A stretch of 21,935 nt of DNA, taken from CAZAYP01 sp964489425 [NCBI: uncultured Verrucomicrobiota bacterium] (lineage in GTDB: Bacteria; Verrucomicrobiota; Kiritimatiellia; RZYC01). The notes under the pieces were generated by a model. The model was given only the letters and a program-made list of their open reading frames with translations, was not told the origin of the DNA and did no database searches. Where the stretch lies: NCBI GenBank assembly GCA_964489425.1, contig CAZAYP010000078.1, forward strand, positions 1-21,935, given 5' to 3'. Positions 1-6,123 of this stretch are shown here, piece after piece; within the stretch, counting starts at the first letter, position 1, and every line of letters starts with the position of its first letter. A program made the position numbers and the translations under genes.

Positions 1-573
1 TTGTTCAAGCGGCCGTAAACAACCTTCCTTACCCACAAAAACTGCGGAAGAGCCGTTTTGGCACACCATGCGTACAGGCGTCAGGATGACGCGGACGCAG
101 GTCCGACCATCATGACCGGTGCTGAGAAGAACGTACTTGTCCAGCACGTCGGCGTCCGTGATCTCCATGGCACCGGGCAGCTTGGCGAGAATCCACACGT
201 GCTCGCCTTTGCCCAGGGCGCCGGCGGTGTGGTACATGGCGACCTTCTGGCCGACAATCGAGTCGAAGAAGGCGAAGGCTTCCACGTTCTGGAGGGGACG
301 GTAGTCTTCGCTGACGATTCCGAAGACTGGGCAGTCCGGCTTGCCCCAGCGGTTTTCGGGGACGACCCCGAAGTACTTCGGAATATGGGCGACGCCAGAT
401 CCCTCGATGGCGTAGAGACGAACCTTGCGGACCGTCCAGTCCAAGCCGGCCGCCTTGATGGCTTCGGCTGAGGTCGCAGGCTTCTCAAGCGGAGTTCCTA
501 GTGTGTGCCAAGGGAGCTGGCCCACATACATCATGTGGGCTTTGCCGTCCTCAATGTATAGGTTGTGAGCCAT
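1..573 (-). CDS. DUF932 / phage-plasmid-like protein (TIGR03299 type), 3' end cut by window edge
   Basis: An open frame of 191 codons runs from ATG at 573 to the left edge without a stop, so the C-terminal part is missing. The protein begins MAHNLYIEDGKAHMMYVGQ and continues with PWHTLGTPLEKPATSAEAI, the characteristic opening of the DUF932 family, followed by the typical VVPENRWGKPDCPVFGIVSE and QNVEAFAFFD segments. A ribosome site (AGAGGTG) lies 4-10 nt upstream of the ATG. The family is common on plasmids, ICEs and phages. Its biochemical role is not established. It is transcribed away from the plus-strand array and probably has its own promoter in the 574-900 region. Family recognition is strong; function is unknown. 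Confidence 0.9.
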   Translation of the reverse strand, partial: MAHNLYIEDGKAHMMYVGQLPWHTLGTPLEKPATSAEAIKAAGLDWTVRKVRLYAIEGSGVAHIPKYFGVVPENRWGKPDCPVFGIVSEDYRPLQNVEAFAFFDSIVGQKVAMYHTAGALGKGEHVWILAKLPGAMEITDADVLDKYVLLSTGHDGRTCVRVILTPVRMVCQNGSSAVFVGKEGCLRPLEQ

Positions 574-676
574 GACGCACCTCTTTCAGTTCCCGAACAA
601 CCGGGCCTGACGTCACCCACCAGTTAAGGAAACGGTTGCCGGCGGGTGGTTCCAAACCAACCTCAGATCGGACGTT

Positions 677-705
677 TTAATAGCACCTGAATTCCTATTT
701 GTCTA
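677..705 (-). promoter_or_regulatory. Candidate sigma70-type promoter for the DUF932 gene
   Basis: Read on the minus strand, TAGACA (705-700; 5 of 6 matches to TTGACA) is followed after exactly 17 nt by TATTAA (682-677; 4 of 6 matches to TATAAT). This would leave a leader of about 95-100 nt before the ATG at 573. Placement and spacing are right, but a match of this quality occurs by chance fairly often. Confidence 0.4.
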
Positions 706-813
706 CGGTGGTTTGGGTGGTGGCGCGTTTTTCGGTCGATATTTTTACCAAGGATGCCAGCATATGGCCCAATTTCAGTCTCGCGGTGCACGACTAAATA
801 TCCGGCCTGAAAC

Positions 814-822
814 TGTTATAAT
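814..822 (+). promoter_or_regulatory. Candidate extended -10 promoter for the plus-strand array
   Basis: The sequence TGTTATAAT combines a perfect TATAAT hexamer (817-822) with the upstream TGn of extended -10 promoters. No good -35 box lies 16-18 nt upstream (the hexamer there is CTAAAT), which fits the extended -10 class. Transcription would start near 828-830, giving a leader of about 70 nt before the first gene at 901. This is the best plus-strand promoter before the long array. Confidence 0.5.
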
Positions 823-841
823 TACTTGTACCCGCTGGTTC

Positions 842-861
842 TGCATCACGTTGTGCATGCA
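842..861. promoter_or_regulatory. Inverted repeat just after the candidate promoter (possible operator)
   Basis: The arms TGCATCAC (842-849) and GTGCATGCA (853-861) are inverted around a 3-nt centre, with one extra base in the right arm. The repeat lies about 13-32 nt downstream of the expected transcription start of the extended -10 promoter, where a repressor could block initiation or early elongation. No protein is known to bind it. The HTH proteins encoded in this window are candidates only by proximity. Confidence 0.3.
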
Positions 862-900
862 AAACCGCACGTCAAAATCACCGCCAACCCCAGGAGACCC

Positions 901-1113
901 ATGCCTGACTATAGGTATCCCTGGCCGGCTTCGGCAATCGGCAAGGAGGAGATGGCGATGCTGTACCAAGCGCGTGAATCGTCGCCTACCAGGATGACCA
1001 TCTCCAGCCTGCTGTCCAGAGCCGTGCGCCAGCAATATGGCAGCAACCAAGCCGGCAAACTCGTCGAACCCATCACAACCCAACCAAAGGAGTCCCAACA
1101 TGCCCGAACATGA
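901..1113 (+). CDS. Small protein, possibly DNA-binding (family seen on mobile elements)
   Basis: Seventy residues starting at ATG 901, preceded by a clear AGGAGA ribosome site 4-9 nt upstream. A longer frame reaching back to 826 lacks such a site. The core reads YRYPWPASAIGKEEMAMLYQ followed by ARESSPTRMTISSLLSRAV. The order is a short basic/aromatic start, one helix, a turn, and a second helix ending in AVRQQYG. Similar small proteins occur widely near the start of replication or transfer operons on plasmids and phages and resemble ribbon-helix-helix or anti-restriction-type helpers, but I cannot name a family with certainty. It is the first gene of the plus-strand array and overlaps the next gene by 14 nt, which suggests coupled translation. 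Confidence 0.7.
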   Translation: MPDYRYPWPASAIGKEEMAMLYQARESSPTRMTISSLLSRAVRQQYGSNQAGKLVEPITTQPKESQHART

Positions 1114-1429
1114 ATCCCGAGAAACGATTTGGAAGAAGATCCGGCGGCTGAACCTGCCGCGGAACACCAAAGAGTGCCTGCGCCATCTTTGGTACCAGGC
1201 CAAAGTGTTAGTGCAGGCCATCGTGAACTGGTTGTACCAACGGCGCCAATTCTGCAGCGCGGTCATGCTGGGCGTGGCACTGGCCTACCTGGTCCACCCG
1301 TTTCCGATCGTGGGCCCGACCCTGGCTTCGCTTTCCGTATCGATGTCGGTGCTGTATGGCATCGTGCTGCAAGTCCGCGCTGACCTGGACCGGCACTTCT
1401 CCTTCATTATCGAAGGTGCCGCTGTATGA
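1100..1429 (+). CDS. Small membrane protein, two predicted hydrophobic segments
   Basis: This 109-residue protein starts at ATG 1100, 6 nt after an AAAGGAG ribosome site. The frame extends upstream, but the extra part has no ribosome site and overlaps the preceding gene. The N-terminal half is basic and amphipathic (KKIRRLNLPRNTKECLRHLW). It is followed by two hydrophobic stretches at about residues 52-71 and 74-92, joined by a short PFPIVGP turn, then a charged tail (RADLDRHF). This looks like a hairpin inner-membrane protein. The function is unknown. Its stop overlaps the ATG of the sliding-clamp gene (ATGA), so the two are probably translationally coupled, although a functional link is not shown. 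Confidence 0.75.
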   Translation: MPEHESRETIWKKIRRLNLPRNTKECLRHLWYQAKVLVQAIVNWLYQRRQFCSAVMLGVALAYLVHPFPIVGPTLASLSVSMSVLYGIVLQVRADLDRHFSFIIEGAAV

Positions 1430-2835
1430 AAATCCAACGCACTGAACTGAAGGACGCGGTTGCCGGCCTGTCAAAGATCGTCAGCCCGCGCGCTCACCTG
1501 CCGGCGCTTGCGCATGTCCGCCTCGATGGCGACGGTCAGGCCGTGAGGCTGACCGGCACCGATCTGGACCAGGTTGCCAGCTATGAAATCGCTGCCGCTG
1601 TCCCGGTGTCACAGCCCATGTCGGTCCTGATCCCGTTCGATGCCTTGCAGTCAATCATCAAGACCGCGCAAGGCGACGGCGTTGAGATCGACCGGGACAG
1701 TAATGCGGTTGCTCTGGGCTGCACCGTCGCCGGGCAAAACATTGTGCGGCGGGTCAGCACGTTGGCGCTGGAGGAGTGGCCATCGTTGCCCACGCCCGCT
1801 GTGACCAAGTCGGTGGGTCAGGATTTCTTGAAACAAGTCCGGCAGGCAATACCGTTCACCTCAACCGATGAAACCAGGCCCATATTGAATTCCGTGTACC
1901 TGGACGTGAAAGGCAAGGACCACCGGATTGTGGCCACGGACGGTCGGCGCTTGACGGTCTTGTCCTGCGCCGAACTGCCACTGTCTGAGTCGGTGATAGT
2001 GCCGGTGACCAAATTCCTGGGCTGGACGAAGCTCGTTGGTGACACCTGTGTCGGCGCGACCAAAGACATGTTCACGCTGCGCTGTGGGCCGTGGACCTAC
2101 AACGTCAAGCCGGTCGATGGGCAGTATCCCAACTATGGCCAAGTAATCCCGGATTACGATGATGCCGGCACACTGGAACTGTCACCCGAGGACGCCGATA
2201 TGCTGGTGAAGGCGCTGCCCAGCCTGCCCAAGGGCAATGACCGAGACAACGCGGTGATGCTCCGGCTAGATACGCATACCATGCGCGTCTGTTGCCGGCC
2301 GGATGCAACGTCGCCAGAGACCACCATCAGGCTGGAAAGCAGCAGCTACACTGGCAACGGCGCGTTCTCGATCAGCGTCAACCGCGACTACTTCCGGGAT
2401 GCGCTGCTGGCTGGATTCCGATTCTGGAAACTCCAAGACGCCGCCAGTCCGTTGCTCGGCCGCTTGACCCCGGACTACAAGGGCAGCGTGCACGTGCTGA
2501 TGCCGATAAGGACCAGCGAGCCCCATGTGCAGCATGCCAAGGCTCCGGTAGCCCAACCTGTGCCAACCCCAGTACCCGTAGCAATAATGAACCCGAAGGA
2601 GATCCCCACCATGCCGAAGTCAGTTGTCGAACCCGCAACCACCCCCGAACCCGGCGCGTTGGACAAGCTGTTGGTCGCGTACGAAGCCGCCAAAGCCGCG
2701 GTACGCCAGGCGCAGGCCGCCTTGGCCGATGTCGCTTTGTGCGTGCGCGACGCCATACGGGAAGACAAAGTGCGCAGCCGGGAAGTCGCCGAAGTCCGCG
2801 CGGGCCTGGCCAAGCTGCAGGCTATCCGCGTCTGA
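1426..2835 (+). CDS. dnaN: DnaN-type DNA polymerase sliding clamp with extra C-terminal tail
   Basis: The protein has 469 residues, against about 370 for ordinary bacterial beta clamps. Three clamp domains fit residues 1-120, 125-245 and 250-362. Recognisable clamp signatures are TDETRPILNSVYLD (147-160), RIVATDGRRLTVLS (167-180), VDGQYPNYGQVIP (230-242), and the domain end VHVLMPIR (355-362), which matches the usual YVVMPMRL terminus. After that comes a proline-rich linker (about 363-395) and an Ala/Arg/Glu-rich segment (about 410-465) likely to form helices or a coiled coil. A ring-shaped clamp tethers polymerases and other enzymes to DNA. Carriage on a mobile element beside its own polymerase and primase suggests a private clamp. 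The start overlaps the upstream stop (ATGA). An internal ribosome site occurs before Met396 (see separate entry). Confidence 0.9.
   Translation: MKIQRTELKDAVAGLSKIVSPRAHLPALAHVRLDGDGQAVRLTGTDLDQVASYEIAAAVPVSQPMSVLIPFDALQSIIKTAQGDGVEIDRDSNAVALGCTVAGQNIVRRVSTLALEEWPSLPTPAVTKSVGQDFLKQVRQAIPFTSTDETRPILNSVYLDVKGKDHRIVATDGRRLTVLSCAELPLSESVIVPVTKFLGWTKLVGDTCVGATKDMFTLRCGPWTYNVKPVDGQYPNYGQVIPDYDDAGTLELSPEDADMLVKALPSLPKGNDRDNAVMLRLDTHTMRVCCRPDATSPETTIRLESSSYTGNGAFSISVNRDYFRDALLAGFRFWKLQDAASPLLGRLTPDYKGSVHVLMPIRTSEPHVQHAKAPVAQPVPTPVPVAIMNPKEIPTMPKSVVEPATTPEPGALDKLLVAYEAAKAAVRQAQAALADVALCVRDAIREDKVRSREVAEVRAGLAKLQAIRV
2611..2835 (+). other. Possible internal start inside the clamp gene (74-aa tail product)
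   Basis: ATG 2611 is in frame with the clamp gene and is preceded by GAAGGAGATCCCCACC, an AAGGAG site with spacing like that of the other genes of this array. Translation from here would yield only the helical tail (MPKSVVEPATTPEPGALDKL onwards, 74 residues). This may be the relic of a separate small gene fused to the clamp, or a functional nested gene giving free tail protein. The sequence shows the site; use of the site is inference. Confidence 0.4.
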
Positions 2836-2908
2836 GCGAAGTACGCAAGCCGTCTATTCCCTGTCCACGGGCCGCCACGCCGCATAGCCAAGTACCGCGC
2901 ATTCCGCG

Positions 2909-2948
2909 AATGGCCGCTGGGTTCAATACCTAGCGGCCATTTCATTTT
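2909..2948 (+). terminator. Hairpin with T-rich tail after the clamp gene
   Basis: A perfect 10-bp stem (AATGGCCGCT at 2909-2918 with AGCGGCCATT at 2932-2941) encloses a 13-nt loop and is followed by TCATTTTC. The tail is an imperfect T tract, so termination may be partial. It lies between the clamp gene and the ribosome site of the next gene, where it could trim downstream expression. Confidence 0.5.
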
Positions 2949-3001
2949 CGATGTCCGTAAGCAGAGACCGCAACGCAATCAGCAAACCCAAGGAGTTCGT
3001 G

Positions 3002-3238
3002 ATGACCTACAACGTCATGCTTGATGTGTTTCAAGGCGTGGAATATCGGCCCCGGTTCCGCACCTCGTATCGTGTCAGCGAGTCCGGCCCACTGAGCGCC
3101 ATGGCGAGGGCCGAGCAGCACGTGAATGTCATGCTGCCCGATGAACAGTATGCCATTGCCCGCTATGCCCGGCCGCGTTTCTGGCCCCGCCCGGCGATCC
3201 GCATGCCGGTGCCCATCCCCATGCCCGCAGCGGCGTAA
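3002..3238 (+). CDS. Hypothetical protein, 78 aa
   Basis: The start is ATG 3002, six nt after AAGGAG; an upstream ATG at 2951 has no ribosome site. The protein begins MTYNVMLDVFQGVEYRPRF and ends in a proline/methionine-rich tail (about residues 58-78, MPVPIPMPAAA at the end). The middle part (SAMARAEQHVNVMLPDEQYA) is probably helical. No family is recognised, and no membrane segment or cysteine cluster is seen. The ribosome site and codon use match the neighbours, so it is probably a real gene. Confidence 0.6.
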   Translation: MTYNVMLDVFQGVEYRPRFRTSYRVSESGPLSAMARAEQHVNVMLPDEQYAIARYARPRFWPRPAIRMPVPIPMPAAA

Positions 3239-3247
3239 TCCAACAAA

Positions 3248-3279
3248 TCCCCAGTGGCAGCAGGCCTTGGGGACCCTTT
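3248..3279 (+). terminator. Weak terminator-like hairpin
   Basis: A 6-bp stem (TCCCCA at 3248-3253 with TGGGGA at 3268-3273) with a 14-nt loop is followed by CCCTTTTC. It sits in the 78-nt gap before the next gene. The stem is short and the tail poor, so this is only a candidate attenuator. Confidence 0.25.
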
Positions 3280-3316
3280 TCAGAAGACCAACCCCAACAA
3301 AACAAGGAGAACAACC

Positions 3317-3802
3317 ATGGCAGTAAATATCGAAATGTCTTACGCCAAGAAGCTCGGATTGCCCGAGTATTCAAGCCATCAGTTCAGCATTTCGCTCACC
3401 GCCGAAGTGGCCAACCTCGAAGACGTGCCCGCAGAGGTGGAGCGTGTGTACCAGATCCTGCAAGCCTCGGTGGACGACCAGATCGTGAAGCCCGGTTTCG
3501 TGCCCGGCGGCGACCGCAGGGTCACCAACAAGAACGGCCACGCCAACAACGATACCAACGGTGACACCAAGCCCTGGCGGTGCTCGGATAAGCAGCGCGC
3601 GCTGATCTTGAAGATCGTCGGCGAGCATCACCTGGACCGCGACGAGATCGAGCAGTTGGCAATCAGCCGCTTCGGTCACGGCGTGGTCGCGTTGAACAAG
3701 CTGGAAGCGTCCGGCCTAATTGACGAACTGCTGACCCAGACCGGCCGGACCAGTGGCAGCAAAGGCGGCGGCCGGAACTTCCAGCAACGGAGGGCGGCAT
3801 GA
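3317..3802 (+). CDS. 161-aa protein likely tied to phage replication/recombination
   Basis: ATG 3317 follows ACAAGGAGAACAACC, a good ribosome site. The frame's upstream extension lacks one. The N-terminal part (about 1-60) reads as a compact alpha/beta unit (SHQFSISLTAEVANLEDVPA, then ERVYQILQASVDDQI), a pattern I associate with small proteins encoded next to PD-(D/E)XK nucleases on plasmids and phages. A polar Asn/Gly linker (65-85) leads to a C-terminal helical unit (about 88-140, SDKQRALILKIVGEHHLDRD through LEASGLIDEL), a module found at the ends of several phage annealing and DNA-binding proteins. The tail is basic (SGSKGGGRNFQQRRAA). A nucleic-acid-binding partner of the adjacent nuclease is a reasonable guess. 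Its stop overlaps that gene's start (ATGA). Confidence 0.7.
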   Translation: MAVNIEMSYAKKLGLPEYSSHQFSISLTAEVANLEDVPAEVERVYQILQASVDDQIVKPGFVPGGDRRVTNKNGHANNDTNGDTKPWRCSDKQRALILKIVGEHHLDRDEIEQLAISRFGHGVVALNKLEASGLIDELLTQTGRTSGSKGGGRNFQQRRAA

Positions 3803-4653
3803 ACGCCCAAGCCGCAGTTTTTCGCAGCGGTGTGCTTGATGAAACCACGCCCGGTGATCCGATGGCCTACCTCAGCCACTCGCGGCTGAAAAGCTTTCTG
3901 ACCTGCCGTCTGCGGTTCTTCTTCGAGAAGGTTCTCGGGCTGAAGGCGCCTGCGACGTCCAGCCTGCAGATCGGCAAGGCCGTGCACGCCGGCCTGCAAT
4001 TCTTCCACATGGCCCGGTGGCGTGGTGGTGATGTTGCACCTGCGGCCATCCAGCAAGCCTATGCCAAGGCCTACGACGAGATGGAAGCTGCCGATCCCGT
4101 GGAGTACGAGGACAAGGGGCGGCAGGATTGCGAGGAAACCGGCAGCCGGGTGCTGGGCGCCTACTTGGGCTCCGACCTGGCTGCCGATCCGCGCCGCATC
4201 CTGGGCGTTGAAGCCTACCTGCGCATGGAGGGTGGTGACCTGCCCTTGCCACTGGTGGGCGTTGTTGATCTGGTGGTCGCTGGCAACGTGCCGGTGGATT
4301 TCAAGACCGTGGCCGCCACGCCCAACCTTGAGGATGAAGCTTGGCAGAACGAGCTCCAACTAACGGCGTATCACCTGCTGCTGAAGGATGCCGTAGGCGA
4401 GGAGCCAGGGCCGGGCGAGCTGGTGCACCTGGTAAAACTGAAAACGCCCAAGGTGATACGCCAGGTGCTCCCGGTGGTGGACCAGCTTCGCATCGACCGG
4501 TTCAAATCGCTCGCCGATGCCTACGTGGACGGTGTGAGCCGGGCGGACTACTACCCAAGCCCCAGCATGCAGTGCCGCTGGTGTGGATTCCGTGGCCAGT
4601 GCGCGGCGTGGGCCGGGGCAAAGGTCAGCACCACGGTTAGCAAGGCGGCGTGA
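3799..4653 (+). CDS. PD-(D/E)XK nuclease, Cas4/RecB type, with likely Fe-S cluster
   Basis: This 284-residue protein carries the full motif set of the RecB/Cas4/AddB-like nucleases. These are IGKAVHAGL with His63, GVVDLVV with the first catalytic Asp (about 155), VDFKT with the Asp-x-Lys pair (about 167-169), and the downstream QLTAY helix motif. Cys36 (FLTCRLRF) together with Cys259, Cys262 and Cys268 (QCRWCGFRGQC) reproduces the one-plus-three cysteine arrangement that holds a 4Fe-4S cluster in Cas4 and AddB. Such enzymes process DNA ends by exonuclease activity. No helicase domain and no cas genes are nearby, so a stand-alone phage exonuclease for recombination or replication is more likely than CRISPR adaptation. 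Its start overlaps the preceding gene by 4 nt. Confidence 0.88.
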   Translation: MNAQAAVFRSGVLDETTPGDPMAYLSHSRLKSFLTCRLRFFFEKVLGLKAPATSSLQIGKAVHAGLQFFHMARWRGGDVAPAAIQQAYAKAYDEMEAADPVEYEDKGRQDCEETGSRVLGAYLGSDLAADPRRILGVEAYLRMEGGDLPLPLVGVVDLVVAGNVPVDFKTVAATPNLEDEAWQNELQLTAYHLLLKDAVGEEPGPGELVHLVKLKTPKVIRQVLPVVDQLRIDRFKSLADAYVDGVSRADYYPSPSMQCRWCGFRGQCAAWAGAKVSTTVSKAA

Positions 4654-4677
4654 ACCAATCCTAACGAAAGGAGTTAT

Positions 4678-4920
4678 ATGAAACCAGTCGTATTGGCCTT
4701 ATGGCTGACCTGCCTGCTGGCCCTCGGCTTGTCTGCCTGCAACGACAACTACCAGCCCGATCCGCGTATCCCCGAACTTGAACGCCAACGTGATAAGGAG
4801 CGGGAACGGTCAAACCGGTGGCAGCTCATTGGCCTGCTGGGCGGTGCCGGCGTGGTGCTGTTTGTAGGTGCCGGGCTCGGGGCCGCGGCACGGAGAAAGG
4901 CTGGTGGCGCCAATGTATGA
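4678..4920 (+). CDS. Small lipoprotein with a second, C-terminal membrane segment
   Basis: ATG 4678 follows AAAGGAG. Residues 1-21 form a classic lipoprotein signal (MKPVVLALWLTCLLALGLSAC) with lipobox LSAC and lipidated Cys21. A charged, probably helical stretch follows (about 28-47, rich in Glu/Arg/Lys), then a hydrophobic segment at about 48-70 and a basic end (AARRK). The +2 residue is Asn, so outer-membrane sorting is possible. A lipid anchor plus a C-terminal membrane segment resembles the topology of unimolecular spanins of some phages, but the region between is only about 27 residues, far shorter than in T1 gp11. Small plasmid-borne lipoproteins with the same layout also exist. Overlaps the next gene by 8 nt. 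Confidence 0.75.
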   Translation: MKPVVLALWLTCLLALGLSACNDNYQPDPRIPELERQRDKERERSNRWQLIGLLGGAGVVLFVGAGLGAAARRKAGGANV

Positions 4921-5335
4921 TTTGCCAGCCAACCGAACCCAGGGGGTCGTCCAGTCCGCCATTGCAGCGGTTTGGCGACCAGAACCGTTGGCGATGCCGT
5001 GCGTTGTTGAGGACCTGCCCCAGTTCGGTTTCTTGGAACGATCTGCGGCAGCCTTGAGCTGGCAAGTGCTGCGGCTGGAATACGCCTTGTCGCCGTCTGG
5101 GTATCTGCGAGCCTGGGCCATGCTATGCCTCAAGACCGCGATTGTCCTGGGCATCCCCGCCACACTGGTTGTCCCCGTTGTCACCATCATCATGGCGGGC
5201 ATAGCAACCTGGACTGCGTTGTTGGCCACGGCTGCGCTTAACATGCTGCTGGCCCTGGTCTACGTCGTGCTGATCGCCGCGATATTGGCGACCGTCGTGT
5301 CCGTAGTAGGCGTACGGATAGGGCGTATCCGGTAG
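4913..5335 (+). CDS. Membrane protein, 140 aa
   Basis: The chosen start (ATG 4913, MYDLPANRTQ) overlaps the lipoprotein stop by 8 nt. The open frame extends further upstream, but there it would lie inside the lipoprotein gene. The ribosome site is weak (GAAAGG about 12 nt upstream), so translation may depend on the upstream gene. The first 70 residues are soluble-looking. Residues about 73-100 and 104-134 are strongly hydrophobic and end in a basic VGVRIGRIR, so two or more membrane spans with a cytoplasmic tail are likely. The function is unknown. The overlap with the lipoprotein suggests the two membrane proteins are made together. Confidence 0.65.
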   Translation: MYDLPANRTQGVVQSAIAAVWRPEPLAMPCVVEDLPQFGFLERSAAALSWQVLRLEYALSPSGYLRAWAMLCLKTAIVLGIPATLVVPVVTIIMAGIATWTALLATAALNMLLALVYVVLIAAILATVVSVVGVRIGRIR

Positions 5336-5386
5336 CACCCAGCCTGCCGATCCACCACACAAGTCAAAACATGAAAGGAATTTCCA

Positions 5387-5836
5387 ATGGGAGATCGATG
5401 CTACATTGAAATCATACTCCGCCGCGACGACCTCAGGCGATTCGGGGAGCACCTGTATTCCGGTGCGGACGAAGCCTGGTGGGACGACATCACCGAGGAC
5501 GAGTCCCGGCCCGATATCGTCACGGTCAGCGCACATGAAGCGAATTACGGCTGGTTTAACGAACGCGCCGAAGCCACCAAGGCCGGGATTCCCTTCTACG
5601 GCCAGCATGCGAGTGGGGATGAGTATGGGCCGTACGCTTTTGCTTCGTGGCACGGTGAGCAGCATGAAGTGCCGCTGGACCGCAATGGCAACATGGTCGT
5701 CGCAGTTGATGACGACCTGAACCCCATCCAAGATACTCAGCGCCTACTACAGTTTGTCGCCACCCGCAATAAGGTTCAGGTCGCGTTCGCCAAGGGGCAG
5801 GTCAAGCCGGCCGTGCCCAAGGTGGCCGCCGCATGA
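5387..5836 (+). CDS. Conserved mobile-element protein of unknown function (MGDRCY type)
   Basis: The start is ATG 5387 after AAAGGAATTTCCA. The 149-residue protein opens MGDRCYIEIILRRDDLRRF and contains VSAHEANYGWFNERAEA, GIPFYGQHASGDEYGPYAFA and MVVAVDDDLNPI. I recognise this layout from conserved hypothetical proteins of phages and plasmids. It is acidic and rich in aromatic residues, with no signal peptide or membrane segment. No catalytic motif can be named. Its stop overlaps the following gene's start (ATGA). Confidence 0.7.
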   Translation: MGDRCYIEIILRRDDLRRFGEHLYSGADEAWWDDITEDESRPDIVTVSAHEANYGWFNERAEATKAGIPFYGQHASGDEYGPYAFASWHGEQHEVPLDRNGNMVVAVDDDLNPIQDTQRLLQFVATRNKVQVAFAKGQVKPAVPKVAAA

Positions 5837-6096
5837 GTTCGATGATCCTTGTCCGTACGCCTGAAGAACTGCTGGACGCCATCAAGCTGAAACCGGCGTG
5901 CTTTTTCATCGCGCTCAATTACGGGGCGCGGAGCACCAAGCATATCACCTACAAGCCCCGCCGAAAGCTGTTCGCCGTCCTGAACGAAATCGACGGCACA
6001 CGGCAGACATTGACGTGCACCCAGCTCATGGACCCGGCGCACAGCAACATCGGCCCAGCCATGCGCGCGGGCGCGTTCTACGCTGAAGTCGCGTGA
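5833..6096 (+). CDS. Hypothetical protein, 87 aa
   Basis: It begins at ATG 5833 overlapping the previous stop by 4 nt, which supports translational coupling. The protein (MSSMILVRTPEELLDAIKLK ...) has an N-terminal helix followed by beta-rich sequence (CFFIALNYGARSTKHITYKP) and a basic centre (KPRRKLF). No known family is recognised. Codon use and packing match the neighbours. Confidence 0.6.
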   Translation: MSSMILVRTPEELLDAIKLKPACFFIALNYGARSTKHITYKPRRKLFAVLNEIDGTRQTLTCTQLMDPAHSNIGPAMRAGAFYAEVA

Positions 6097-6123
6097 CAAA
6101 GCACCATAACCATGGAGATCAAC

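Larger units (their letters stand above)
574..900. promoter_or_regulatory. Divergent control region between the DUF932 gene and the plus-strand array
   Basis: These 327 bases contain no convincing gene. Open frames on either strand here lack ribosome sites and look random. The stretch separates two gene sets that diverge. It contains a fair sigma70-like promoter on the minus strand (677-705), an extended -10 element on the plus strand (814-822) and an inverted repeat just downstream of it (842-861), listed separately. It is noticeably richer in A and T than the flanking genes between about 660 and 840, as expected of a promoter region. Confidence 0.6.

Noticed and set aside
81-488. Minus-strand frame of 135 codons overlapping the DUF932 gene
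   Set aside because: It is in a different frame of the same strand as the real gene and has an Arg/Ser/Pro-rich random composition.
713-997. Plus-strand frame of 94 codons in the divergent control region
   Set aside because: It covers the promoter-like elements, has no ribosome site and overlaps the better supported small gene at 901.
2292-2933. Plus-strand frame of 213 codons overlapping the end of the clamp gene
   Set aside because: Arg/Gln/Pro-rich shadow; the clamp frame is clearly the coding one here.
3799-4653. Possible Cas4 of a CRISPR system
   Set aside because: No cas1, cas2 or repeat array in the window; the neighbours are replication-type genes, so a phage exonuclease is more likely.
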